A stretch of 64,000 nucleotides of DNA from JAGPDB01 sp046331265 (GTDB lineage: Bacteria; Actinomycetota; Acidimicrobiia; IMCC26256; JAGPDB01), in contig JAXLRE010000001.1 of assembly GCA_046331265.1 (NCBI GenBank), positions 124,001 through 188,000 on the forward strand. Direction: 5' to 3'. Both the position numbers and the translations under genes were made by a program. A model generated the notes under the pieces. It ran no database searches, was not told where the DNA came from, and was given only the letters and a program-made list of their open reading frames with translations. Positions 9,619 through 18,402 of the stretch are shown here, in pieces; the first letter of the stretch is position 1, and every line of letters starts with the position of its first letter.

Positions 9619-10545
9619 TTAAATCGTTAATGCTACGAGTGCTGAATCAATTAATTTTTCATAGTTAACAGGTTCTAGTCTTCTCGAATCATCAACTAAT
9701 TTCGAAGGATCTCTCTCCCAAATAAAATGTCGACCCATCGAAACTGTTCGCTCCAATACAGTAAGCGTAAATTCTTGCTCAAAAGCTGCCAGCTCTATTG
9801 AGTCTGAAATACCAAGATGCTTTATAAAAGCATCTTTAAATTCTTCTGCTAAATCTGGATCATGAAATTGGCAATGCAAAAGGTGATAAAAATATGCAGC
9901 ATCTAAATAACGAGGCAAACATCGATCAGGTCTGTCTAGATTGGTTCCAAATTCAGCATCTACAATCGCAAAAGGATTCCTATTGTCTGGATCGAACAAC
10001 AAATTGTCAATTTTGAAATCACCGTGAACAAATCCTTCTTTAGGATCAATCTTGTCTATAACTTTTGACAATTCTTCACTCCTTGATGAATAAACTCCTA
10101 AGAAATTATTGAATGCATCACAAACTCTTTTATGAAACCATGAAGCCACTCCATTTGGAATTTTTTTTAAAGGAATTTTAGAAATTTCAGCGCAGAGTCT
10201 TGCTATCTCGTCAATGTGAACTCGCATTTGAGCTTCGTTACACGAGACACCATTCATAAACTCAAATAATGCCCATTTAGTTTTCGGATTATAAACAATA
10301 TTGTCAGGAACTCTAAATCCTGCACGTTCTAGTGGTCTTCTAGCGTCACGGTTCCAGTTAACTTCATTTGAAAGATCCAAACTAGACAATGGCTCTTTGT
10401 CATATCTGGCTACTCTTAAAAAACGATGACCATTTGAGCCAATCGGAACTATTCCAACGTCAAATTTATTTCTACGATCCAACGCAACTGCCGGAGGTAA
10501 TCTCAACGCAGCAAAAGCAATATCCTTATTCGGGTTCTCATCCAT
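9619..10545 (-). CDS. APH-like small-molecule kinase
   Basis: 308 residues. The catalytic-loop motif HGDFKIDN (174-181) and the metal-binding VDAE (195-198, in place of the usual DWE) place it in the aminoglycoside phosphotransferase/choline kinase-like superfamily. The substrate cannot be told; most chromosomal members of such genomes act on metabolites, not on drugs. The N-terminal lobe lacks a clear glycine-rich loop but has GSNGHRFLRVARY (37-49). A small membrane protein gene follows about 30 bases upstream in the same direction, so they may be cotranscribed. Confidence 0.75.
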   Translation of the reverse strand: MDENPNKDIAFAALRLPPAVALDRRNKFDVGIVPIGSNGHRFLRVARYDKEPLSSLDLSNEVNWNRDARRPLERAGFRVPDNIVYNPKTKWALFEFMNGVSCNEAQMRVHIDEIARLCAEISKIPLKKIPNGVASWFHKRVCDAFNNFLGVYSSRSEELSKVIDKIDPKEGFVHGDFKIDNLLFDPDNRNPFAIVDAEFGTNLDRPDRCLPRYLDAAYFYHLLHCQFHDPDLAEEFKDAFIKHLGISDSIELAAFEQEFTLTVLERTVSMGRHFIWERDPSKLVDDSRRLEPVNYEKLIDSALVALTI

Positions 10546-10573
10546 TAACCTATTTTAATTGAAAGTGTAAATA

Positions 10574-10903
10574 CTATGCAGTCCAAGATGGTGGGATATC
10601 TAGAAATTCATCTCTTCTGTCACAAGGGTCCACTGGCAAACGATCTTCAGAAACAAAAATGAATCTTTTTCGCGCATAAAACAGGTTACGTAAATGAATC
10701 GTACTGACAAGGAGGGTAACCATGGCCAATATAAATAATAGATCTGCAGACTTAAAACTTTTGTCGACCAATAACGATCTCGCAAAGCCAGTAAGCACAT
10801 CAATAGCAATAAGAATAAATAACGATCCAAAAATTGCAAAAAACATTATTGTTATCAAATAGGCAAAAATCGATTTAATGGAAACTACATTTCTTCTGGG
10901 CAT
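10574..10903 (-). CDS. Small membrane protein, unrecognised
   Basis: 109 residues. Two hydrophobic segments are clear (about 10-37 and 52-70), with a basic stretch after the second (LRNLFYARKRF) and an acidic, Pro-rich C-terminal tail (VDPCDRRDEFLDIPPSW). Positive residues flank the helices as expected for an inner-membrane protein with its tail in the cytoplasm. No family is recognised. It lies between an APH-like kinase and an unknown soluble protein on the same strand, with gaps of 28 and 39 bases. Confidence 0.6.
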   Translation of the reverse strand: MPRRNVVSIKSIFAYLITIMFFAIFGSLFILIAIDVLTGFARSLLVDKSFKSADLLFILAMVTLLVSTIHLRNLFYARKRFIFVSEDRLPVDPCDRRDEFLDIPPSWTA

Positions 10904-10942
10904 CTAGTCATTTCGACCAAATATTCACATGACTTTAGTTAT

Positions 10943-11857
10943 CTATATCTGCAACAAATCCCGCTGAACAGGCGCAAATACCCCAATTGTATTTAAAAAT
11001 TGCAGACCATCTAAGCCATGTTCGTCTACGACGATATTCAATACAGGATGATTATTTGGATTATAAAAGTTATGTATTGGAGCCCTTACATCAAATCCGC
11101 GATCTAAATAGTTCATTGTTAATTCATCGCCAGGAGATCTAACTACTTCAACTAACGAAGACTCATCAACACCTACAAAAGCACAAACCGTACCGCTAAG
11201 CGAAAACGATCTTGAGAGCGTATCGCTTCCTTGGGTTTTATCTCGATGAAATTCAACTCTTTGTGATTTAGCAATATCTGCATTTGGCTCGTAATAGGCA
11301 AAAGCAAAAGCGTTATTTCCATCACTTGCAATGCCATTCGAGATTGCCATACCTTGCTCATATATTTTGGCTAGTTTCCTATAGAAATCAATATCAAACA
11401 AAGCATATGTATCAAAAACATTAACTCTTTTTGTTTCTAAACCATTGCTATTAAAAGTATAAACTTGCGCAGAAGAAGTTTTTGTATTACTTCTTAGGTA
11501 CTCCAAAAGCTTTTCGTCTGACTCTGCGCTTGTGAATAAGCGATCAAAACATTCTTTGTCTCTAGGCGCTCTGGTGGAAAAGACAACCTGCGTGAAACCT
11601 TCGTTTGAAGTTATTTGTAAAGCAATGTCATCACATATTAAAACTAAGCGTTCGGATTTTCCTAAAGGATTTTCGGTGAGCAATCTAGATACATCAGTTA
11701 TAAGCTCTTGGGCTATAGCTATTTCACTTTCATACAAATCAACATCAAGTACGTCTGGACGAAAAGCAACTCCAAGAGTATCGATGGTTTGCTGCGCAGA
11801 TTTTCTTTGAAACTTTTTTCGACAGAATCCTTTAGTTCTAGGAGCATTCCTTTGCAT
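10943..11857 (-). CDS. Unrecognised protein; possible 2OG-Fe(II) oxygenase-like C-terminal half
   Basis: 304 residues without a signal peptide. The C-terminal half has an HRD triplet (in RVEFHRDKTQG) followed about 55 residues later by a lone His in a Pro/Asn-rich strand (APIHNFYNPNNHPVLN). That spacing resembles the HxD...H facial triad of 2-oxoglutarate/Fe(II) oxygenases, but no conserved distal Arg could be fixed, so this is only a suggestion. The N-terminal half is helical and unfamiliar. It is divergent from the DUF1996 gene. A basic start (MQRNAPRTKGFCRKKFQRK) could mean the true start is later. Confidence 0.55.
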   Translation of the reverse strand: MQRNAPRTKGFCRKKFQRKSAQQTIDTLGVAFRPDVLDVDLYESEIAIAQELITDVSRLLTENPLGKSERLVLICDDIALQITSNEGFTQVVFSTRAPRDKECFDRLFTSAESDEKLLEYLRSNTKTSSAQVYTFNSNGLETKRVNVFDTYALFDIDFYRKLAKIYEQGMAISNGIASDGNNAFAFAYYEPNADIAKSQRVEFHRDKTQGSDTLSRSFSLSGTVCAFVGVDESSLVEVVRSPGDELTMNYLDRGFDVRAPIHNFYNPNNHPVLNIVVDEHGLDGLQFLNTIGVFAPVQRDLLQI

Positions 11858-11989
11858 AAGTTAAATATTTTATCATCAAATATTCTTTGTTGAAAGTGTC
11901 GATTTTCATGTTGCGATACAAAAAGTATTTCTTGATATGACCTTATATTCGTGTGAATATCTTTATAAATCTGCCCAAGTGAGAAAATC

Positions 11990-13249
11990 ATGCCCCAAAA
12001 TATTTTCAAAAAAGCTAAAGGTACTCCTATTAAGCGCACACAAAAACAAATAGCTTCAATTGCTATCGTGTTATCGATACTTGCATTTGGCGGAATCTAT
12101 TCGTTTGCATCAGATTCAGATAGATCGACTTCTGCTTTCAACGCTAACAATGCAACTTCTCTACAAGGTTCAGCTTCATTATCAAATGGAGTTGTCAATT
12201 TTTCAGATCCTACAACAACTACAACAACCCCAGGAACAAACGAACCTTATAACATTAACGATTATTGGGTTACAGATTCTTGGACAAATGGTGGCATTCC
12301 GAAAAGTGATGGAGCAGGATCTGACGGAGCATTCAGATTCAATTGCAATCCTTCACACTTAGCATATGTTGACCCGATTGTCTTCCCTGGCCAAAATGGC
12401 GCATCACATCTACACATGTTTTATGGCAACAAAAAGACTAATTACAATTCAACGCAAACATCTTTGAAAAATACAGGTGGCGGATCTTGTGACGGTGGTC
12501 CACTAAATCGAACTGCGTACTGGATTCCGGCAATGTTGGACACGAACGGCAAAGCTAGATTACCAATCAACACTGTGGTTTATTACAAAGTTACCGAAGC
12601 ATCTATCTCAAAAGTTCAAACGATGCCTGAAGGTTTACGAATGATTGCAGGTAATGCTAAGGCAATGGCTCCTCAAAATACTGGTCACATTTTCTATAAA
12701 TTTAAATGTGTAGACAACAATGGTAATGGAAGTACCATTTTTGACGAGCAATTTACAATAGGTAATTGTCCAAGTAATTCAAGGCTCTACATGAATCTTG
12801 CTTTCCCTCAATGCTGGGATGGAGTCAATCTTGATAGCGCAGACCACAAATCACATTTAACATATTTAGATTGGGGTGCTACAAATTGTCCAAGCACTCA
12901 TCCCGTTTTACTACCTCAAGTTTCTTTGAATTTAGCTTGGGAAACTGGGAGCGGAACGAGCAATGGTTGGTATTTTTCATCTGACGACATGACGTCGATG
13001 GGCATGGGTAAAATGCCCGGCGGAACAACCGTACATGCTGACTGGTTTATGGCATGGGACGATACAATCCTTACTACTTGGACTAATAATTGTTTAAAGA
13101 AGCAGTTAAGTTGTTTTGGTGGACAAACAGGTGATGGAAAAAATCTAAAACGCGTACCTCTCGACTATCCAGGACCGTTATCCGCTGATCCTCCTGCAAC
13201 AAAAACTGATGTGGTAAATCTTCCTAATTCAGGATTGGCAGGTCAATAA
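11990..13249 (+). CDS. Secreted DUF1996 protein
   Basis: 419 residues. A basic N-terminus and one hydrophobic segment (about 19-40, ending FASDS) form a signal peptide or anchor. A short Thr-rich linker (74-80) follows, then a DUF1996 domain recognised by DPIVFPGQNG (128-137) and SHLHMFYGN (139-147). The domain is common in secreted proteins of fungi and actinobacteria; its biochemical role is unknown. Cys pairs in the mature part suggest disulfides. Its stop overlaps the start of the next secreted protein (TAATG), so the two are a pair. Confidence 0.8.
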   Translation: MPQNIFKKAKGTPIKRTQKQIASIAIVLSILAFGGIYSFASDSDRSTSAFNANNATSLQGSASLSNGVVNFSDPTTTTTTPGTNEPYNINDYWVTDSWTNGGIPKSDGAGSDGAFRFNCNPSHLAYVDPIVFPGQNGASHLHMFYGNKKTNYNSTQTSLKNTGGGSCDGGPLNRTAYWIPAMLDTNGKARLPINTVVYYKVTEASISKVQTMPEGLRMIAGNAKAMAPQNTGHIFYKFKCVDNNGNGSTIFDEQFTIGNCPSNSRLYMNLAFPQCWDGVNLDSADHKSHLTYLDWGATNCPSTHPVLLPQVSLNLAWETGSGTSNGWYFSSDDMTSMGMGKMPGGTTVHADWFMAWDDTILTTWTNNCLKKQLSCFGGQTGDGKNLKRVPLDYPGPLSADPPATKTDVVNLPNSGLAGQ

Positions 13250-14043
13250 TGAAATCAACATTTAAAAGACTTGTCTTAGTTTCAGTTCTTTCTTCATTAA
13301 TAATTTCGAGTCTCACGACAGCGACCCTAACAGCTGCATATGCTTCAACACCTGGTTGTCAAATAGGAAATGGAAGTGCAACATTTAAAGCAGCAATACC
13401 GCAAACTCGGTCAGGATACTCTCTATGGCTCAATGTCTCAGGTACTAAAACAATAGATATAGGAACAGACGTTGACAAACTTGACTGCAGCAGAACGACT
13501 TATTCATTAGCTTCTAGCACGCCAGTCTGGGTCAAGCTACCAAATACATATACTTTAAATACTGGTGTACATAATTTAACAATAAGCTCGTATGGTTCTG
13601 GATTTAGTTTTTATAAAGGTATGCTCATTAGCGATACTTGTGTTCCTTCAACAGATGGATCAAACTGCCCCACCGCGACCACCACAACTACTACCACTTC
13701 GACAACCACTAGCACCACAACGACCACAGCATCGACTAGCACTACAACTACAACCACAAAACCTGCAAGTTTCGTATTAACATCGCCAAGCAATATAACT
13801 TCACAAATAACATCATGCTCTTCAACAAGATGCACCGTAAAGCTCGCATGGTCACCATCTGAAGCGTCATTTGGACCAGTCACATATGGAGTAACAGTAA
13901 TTTCTAGAGGGACAGTATGGTCTACGAGCACAAATATATATTTATATCAGCTGCGTAAAGGTAGAACTTACACTGTAAATATATTTGCCCAAGATTCGAG
14001 AAACAATATCTCTCCATATAGAGCTATTAATCTTAAAATATAA
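13249..14043 (+). CDS. Secreted protein with Thr-rich linker and Fn3-like C-terminus
   Basis: 264 residues. A Sec signal peptide (1-33, ending AAYA-STP) leads to a beta-rich domain of about 100 residues with paired Cys. A linker of almost pure Thr/Ser (about 143-167) then joins a C-terminal domain. That domain's strands (TVKLAWSPS, YGVTVIS, YLYQLRKGRTYTVNIFAQD) look like a fibronectin type III fold. The start overlaps the DUF1996 stop by one base, so both are likely made together and act outside the cell. A carbohydrate or surface-binding role is plausible but not shown. Confidence 0.75.
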   Translation: MKSTFKRLVLVSVLSSLIISSLTTATLTAAYASTPGCQIGNGSATFKAAIPQTRSGYSLWLNVSGTKTIDIGTDVDKLDCSRTTYSLASSTPVWVKLPNTYTLNTGVHNLTISSYGSGFSFYKGMLISDTCVPSTDGSNCPTATTTTTTTSTTTSTTTTTASTSTTTTTTKPASFVLTSPSNITSQITSCSSTRCTVKLAWSPSEASFGPVTYGVTVISRGTVWSTSTNIYLYQLRKGRTYTVNIFAQDSRNNISPYRAINLKI

Positions 14044-14079
14044 CTGAACGTTTCTCATTTAAACATTTAAGATATATAA

Positions 14080-15306
14080 ATGGAAAAGCCATTTGATTTT
14101 CGATATCACAAATTTGATGTACCCATTAACTGGAACGATCCAGAATCAAAAGTATTACAAATTGTAATGCGTGAAATAAAAGAAGAATCAAATGAAATTA
14201 AACCACCGATTCTGTTCTTCCAAGGTGGCCCTGGTTTTGGTTGCAGATTTCCAGATGATCAAAGTTGGATTAAACAATTGAAAAAACATTTTAGAGTATT
14301 TCTTATGGATCAACGTGGAACCGGATTGTCGACTCCGATAGATTAAAATACAATTTCTGAAATCGATAAATTAAGCCATAAGGACGCTATTAATTTTCTT
14401 CAATGTTTTAGAGCAGACTCAATTGCAAAAGATGCGGAATGTATACGAAGCAAATTATTTTCAGATACCGATTTTTATACCTTTGGTCAAAGTTTTGGCG
14501 GTTGGTGCACCTACTCGTATCTTTCACAATTTCCCAACAACGCAAAAGCCTGTTATATAACTGGCGGTTTTCCACCCTTAACTCAAAGCGCTCGAGATGT
14601 GTATTCTTCAATTGTTCCTCAACTAGATTTCGCAATAGATCAATTTTTTATTTCATATCCTGAAACAAAGTCACAGCTTCAATATTTATTGAGCAATCTA
14701 GATGAGCAATATATATTCTCTTTAGCTCTACAAGGAATTAAAATCGGCTTTTCAGATGAACATACAAATTTACGCTCATTGATTGAACAAATTTATTTTG
14801 AAGTACAACAAAATGGTGACTTAACCTTACGATCAAAAAATTTGCTACGAGACCCAATGGGTCTAGTTGACAATCCTCTCTACTTATTTCTACATGAATC
14901 TCTCTACTGCGAAAGTGGACCTTCTAGCTGGGGTGCAGAGTCAGTATTTATTGATAAGTTAGAACGTCCAAGTAAATCTCGTATAGACAATTTTTTCTTT
15001 TCAGAAAATATATTTCATGAATATTTTAGATACGAAGAGCTTTCTTCTTTTTTAGATTTGATGGAAGGAATAATGGCCTTTGATCAATGGCCTAAACAAT
15101 TTAATATTGAGGAGCTACGAAAGTCGGAAACACAAGTTACAGGGATTATATACAACAATGACGCCTATGTGTCACGCGAATTTTCAATAGAGTCTTCATC
15201 AACTTTGAATAATTGTAAGGCTATATTCAGCGACTTAGACCATCACGGAATGCGGAATAATTCTGAAGAGATTTTTTCACTTTTACTAGGAGAAATGGAT
15301 GAATAA
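14080..15306 (+). pseudogene. Proline iminopeptidase-like alpha/beta hydrolase with one in-frame stop
   Basis: One frame of 408 codons encodes a complete S33-type hydrolase except for a TAA at 14344-14346 (codon 89). Before the stop are the oxyanion-hole motif FFQGGPGFG (about 47-55) and MDQRGTGLSTP. After it, still in the same frame, come the nucleophile elbow GQSFGG (about 142-147) and the putative catalytic His in DLDHHGMR near the end. A Tyr codon changed to TAA would explain it. The start follows a TAAGAT -10 box by seven bases (leaderless). It is either a fresh nonsense mutation or a sequence error; no internal start would give a working enzyme. Confidence 0.8.
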
Positions 15307-15322
15307 GTAAAGTATATCTCTA

Positions 15323-15347
15323 GACATTATGTCCTATATGAGATAAT
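15323..15347 (+). promoter_or_regulatory. Palindrome plus -10 box before an unknown gene
   Basis: GACATTATGTC (15323-15333) is identical to the inverted repeat at 5731-5741. A GATAAT -10 box follows at 15342-15347 and the ATG is at 15356, so the transcript is nearly or fully leaderless. A second ATGTCC half-like copy lies at 15348-15353. Shared use before two unknown genes points to one regulator. Confidence 0.45.
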
Positions 15348-15355
15348 ATGTCCAA

Positions 15356-16771
15356 ATGTCGTTTATTGAGACATTGGAGCCAGCAGGTTTTAAAAAGCCT
15401 AATGGAACAAATTTTTACTATAGCGATGGAATAATAATCAACGCTTCATCCAAACAACCAATTATTTACTTTGTTGATGAAGCACTAAGACCATTTGATA
15501 GCACAGAAAAATATACAGACTTTTCTTTGACTTATATAACCAAAGACGATAAAGGAAAATTAGCTTGGATTGCTGAAAGCGCTAATGGTTCTCGCAGAGA
15601 AAAAAGAGCGACATCAACTTCATACGGACACAAGAGCCATGGACTCCCTCCTCAATATAGAGGACTTAATGGGTTAAGCATTGAAGATCAATTAAAAATT
15701 GTTGGTTTTGAACTTATTGGCACAATTGGCAAAACAAAACTATATGACAATTCAGAAACAGGCACAGCCGTCGTAATAAATAGAGATGGTGTAGCAACAA
15801 TTATGAATCGTTGCGATACCGGTACTAACAAAGAATATTACGATTGGGTGTTAAAAGATGTAACAGGTGTTACTTCAGTAGGTTCAGACGGATTAAAACT
15901 TTCAACAACTTGGGGATCAATAACACTAGATAGTTCTGGAGCCCCTAAGTCCAACAAGATCGACCGCGTGCCAACTCTCGAAGATTTCGGAATAGTGTGG
16001 AACCAAAAAATAGATGGCGAGTTTGTCCATTATGGAGCAAACACAACTAATGCTATTCAAAATCTAGAGACTCTAAACGGTACTCCAATTGAGATAATCG
16101 AACTTCGGATGCGACCGGGTTCTAGGGAAGGCATTCCTTCCAAAACATATTGGCATAACGATGATAAAAATGCGCCGAAAAAAGAAGTTTATGTTGAAGG
16201 ATCTGGAGCTGGTTTTCTTGGAGAACACGATAGTCTGTTAGAGACAATCGCGCGAGATAATGATTTAGTCCAAGAGCTAGGATTCACTCATCAAGAATTA
16301 GCAGAAATGTTGTTACGAGCTACAAACATAAGGAAATTAGGTACACATAACTACGGACTACTATCACCAAATGTAAATTTAGGTGGTAAAAAAATAGAAA
16401 TTACGTATACCTCATGGATGGGATATCAATATTCACCTTTCGGTGACGGAAAAGCCAGCGATACAGACTTCAAAATAGCATCAGGCCGCACATCACTTGT
16501 TTTTTCTGAACTTGTACCAGACATGATTGCAGAATTTGGATTCTATGAGGGACCTGGAACTAGCTACCGTCTTGCGCCAGAAGACATAATTACTTTCTTT
16601 CCAGAATTATTAGCCCGTACATCGACTAAAGAAGTCAAAGCAAAAGTAAAAGAAGTCAATAGCCGTTACCCAACTTTTAATGATAGTTTTAGAAGATATA
16701 TTCCAGGACGAAATACTCCTTCTTCGACCTCAAGAACGCCCTTAGATAGAATAAGTTTTAGAAACAGATAA
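15356..16771 (+). CDS. Unrecognised 471-residue protein
   Basis: No signal peptide or membrane segment is seen. The sequence is mixed alpha/beta and rich in Gly, Asn, Ser and Thr, with a basic, Ser/Arg-rich C-terminal tail (YIPGRNTPSSTSRTPLDR). An Arg/Lys cluster near 78-83 follows a Trp-containing strand. I do not recognise the family. It has its own promoter with the GACATTATGTC palindrome seen before the 5772 gene. It is followed, 42 bases later, by a lipoprotein gene that also appears to start on a leaderless message. Confidence 0.65.
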   Translation: MSFIETLEPAGFKKPNGTNFYYSDGIIINASSKQPIIYFVDEALRPFDSTEKYTDFSLTYITKDDKGKLAWIAESANGSRREKRATSTSYGHKSHGLPPQYRGLNGLSIEDQLKIVGFELIGTIGKTKLYDNSETGTAVVINRDGVATIMNRCDTGTNKEYYDWVLKDVTGVTSVGSDGLKLSTTWGSITLDSSGAPKSNKIDRVPTLEDFGIVWNQKIDGEFVHYGANTTNAIQNLETLNGTPIEIIELRMRPGSREGIPSKTYWHNDDKNAPKKEVYVEGSGAGFLGEHDSLLETIARDNDLVQELGFTHQELAEMLLRATNIRKLGTHNYGLLSPNVNLGGKKIEITYTSWMGYQYSPFGDGKASDTDFKIASGRTSLVFSELVPDMIAEFGFYEGPGTSYRLAPEDIITFFPELLARTSTKEVKAKVKEVNSRYPTFNDSFRRYIPGRNTPSSTSRTPLDRISFRNR

Positions 16772-16801
16772 GAGTTACCATTTTTATACTAATTATTTGT
16801 A

Positions 16802-16807
16802 TATGAT
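16802..16807 (+). promoter_or_regulatory. -10 box giving a leaderless lipoprotein message
   Basis: TATGAT at 16802-16807 ends seven bases before the ATG at 16814. There is no Shine-Dalgarno sequence between them, so transcription and translation probably start at the same base. Confidence 0.4.
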
Positions 16808-16813
16808 ATTTAA

Positions 16814-17587
16814 ATGTACAAATTCAAAAACTCATTAATAGTTATTGTTGTTATAACGATTACTTCAGCACTTCTACTTAGCTCTTGTGGAAATGATGAC
16901 AATAAAAATAGCTCGAACGGTCGTAACCAAGAGATGAGAGATAAAGGCAACCGTGATAATACAAACACAGGCAATAAAGATGATTCTGCTTTAGATTTAC
17001 AAAATATAGGAATTGATGTAGAGAAAGATGTTTTAATCACTAAAGATGCTTTAAGAGAATATCAAGCAGGACATAAAGGCTTTTATTTCTTTGGAGATAT
17101 GCTGCCTGGTAATAGAACAAACCCAAATTTTGAATTCGCTTCAGTTAAAAAAGATGCAAAAATCATTGCAGCTATGGACGGCATAATTCCATTCATAAAA
17201 GATCAGCCAGAAACAAATGACAACGAAGTATATTTACAATCAAATGAAAATTCGGCATGGGTTATAGGTTATGACCATTTAATTAATTTAAAAGTCAAAA
17301 AAGGTGACAAAATTAAAGCTGGGCAAGTTCTTGGTTATCCTTCACCAGAAAATAATGGTCTATACAGATTTGAAATCCAAATCACACAAAGCCAAGGCGA
17401 TGGCCAACATCACTGCCCTGTTGATTTCCTAAATAAAAAAGTTAAAAGTGATATTGAAACAAAATTAAAGAATATGATGACAGCTTGGAATCAACTAAAT
17501 ACTGAACCAATATATGATTTGACTAAACAGAACCCTATTGGTTGCACGAAAACAGTATTAACTGAAAGCGAAGTTCCAAATAACTAA
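16814..17587 (+). CDS. Lipoprotein with inactive M23-peptidase-like domain
   Basis: 257 residues. The signal peptide ends in the lipobox LLSSC (Cys25), followed by an Asn/Asp-rich spacer. The rest resembles an M23/LytM barrel: HKGFYFFGD near 87, AMDGII (119-124), and YDHLINLKVKKGDKIKAG (153-170), which is the usual HL..V..GD.VKKGQ strand. The strand that normally carries the catalytic HxH reads LYRFEIQI here, so the metal-binding His residues are missing. It is probably a non-catalytic envelope protein, perhaps an activator of a true amidase or endopeptidase, as EnvC/NlpD-type proteins are. Confidence 0.7.
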   Translation: MYKFKNSLIVIVVITITSALLLSSCGNDDNKNSSNGRNQEMRDKGNRDNTNTGNKDDSALDLQNIGIDVEKDVLITKDALREYQAGHKGFYFFGDMLPGNRTNPNFEFASVKKDAKIIAAMDGIIPFIKDQPETNDNEVYLQSNENSAWVIGYDHLINLKVKKGDKIKAGQVLGYPSPENNGLYRFEIQITQSQGDGQHHCPVDFLNKKVKSDIETKLKNMMTAWNQLNTEPIYDLTKQNPIGCTKTVLTESEVPNN

Positions 17588-17733
17588 ATAAACATCAAAT
17601 CCCCTTTTGCCTGGTGCTCTTGTTTTTCTGGTACGCATATTTGATTAAAAAGAATCTTTTTTAAGAAAAGTAATCCAATTTTTAGCTTTTGCACGTAGAA
17701 ATAACGAAATCCACTATTCCTGAAAGGGACAAC

Positions 17734-18312
17734 ATGAAAAAACCACTATTAGCAATAGCATCACTCGTATGTATTTCAGCTTTAACACTGGGCGCATGCA
17801 GCAGCGACAAGAAAGAAGACAGCGAGAAAAAGGCAAAAACAGAAACTAAAACTACTAAACCAACAGAGTCAATGGACAAAAAAACAATTGTAGATATCGC
17901 TGCTGGAGACGAAAACTTCTCCACTCTAGTTTCACTTGTCAAAGCTGCAGGCTTGGTCGACGCATTAAGTGACTCAAATAGCCAGTTAACTGTATTTGCT
18001 CCAACCAACGATGCATTTGCAAAAGTTGATGCCGCAACTATTGAAAAGCTTAAAGCAAATAAAGACGCTTTAACACAAGTGCTTACATACCATGTTGTCG
18101 CTTCAAAGGCTATGTCAACTGATCTAAGCAACGGCCAAGAAGTAACAACACTTGAAGGTTCAAAATTAACTGTGAACATCAGTGGATCTGAAGTGTCACT
18201 TGGAACTGATTCAGGTGGATCTGCAAAAGTTTCTAAAGCTGACATAAGCGCAAGCAACGGCGTTATCCATGTAATTGATACAGTATTAATACCAAAAGAC
18301 TTAAAGCTCTAA
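17734..18312 (+). CDS. Fasciclin (FAS1) domain lipoprotein, MPT83-like
   Basis: 192 residues from the ATG at 17734, which follows a GAAAGGGA ribosome-binding site; an in-frame ATG at 17689 lacks one. The lipobox is LTLGAC (Cys22), followed by a Lys/Glu/Thr-rich linker and one FAS1 domain (about 55-190) with the typical TVFAPTNDAF and VIHVIDTVLIP motifs. In mycobacteria the FAS1 proteins MPT70/MPT83 are the main targets of the sigma factor SigK. Here a SigK-like factor and its anti-sigma lie directly downstream, so the same link is likely. A strong terminator follows. Confidence 0.88.
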   Translation: MKKPLLAIASLVCISALTLGACSSDKKEDSEKKAKTETKTTKPTESMDKKTIVDIAAGDENFSTLVSLVKAAGLVDALSDSNSQLTVFAPTNDAFAKVDAATIEKLKANKDALTQVLTYHVVASKAMSTDLSNGQEVTTLEGSKLTVNISGSEVSLGTDSGGSAKVSKADISASNGVIHVIDTVLIPKDLKL

Positions 18313-18329
18313 GTCATATCATTAAATAA

Positions 18330-18359
18330 GGGCGGGCAGCTAAGGCTCGCCCTTTTTTT
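18330..18359 (+). terminator. Intrinsic terminator of the FAS1 gene
   Basis: GGGCGGGC (18330-18337) pairs with GCTCGCCC (18345-18352) around a 7-base loop, with one G-U pair, and is followed by seven T. It ends the FAS1 message before the sigma-factor gene. Confidence 0.9.
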
Positions 18360-18402
18360 GCATTAATTAATCCATAATTTCTTTAATATACGTATATATA
18401 TT

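Noticed and set aside
11719..12039. Minus-strand frame over the gap between the divergent genes at 11857 and 11990
   Set aside because: It overlaps both real genes and has no family likeness; the gap is better read as a shared promoter region.
13611..13931. Minus-strand frame coding a run of Val
   Set aside because: It is the mirror of the Thr-rich linker of the secreted protein at 13249; poly-Thr codons read backwards give Val. No ribosome-binding site.
14344..14346. TAA recoded as an amino acid in the hydrolase gene
   Set aside because: Many other genes in the window end at TAA, and no recoding signal is seen; a nonsense mutation or error is simpler.
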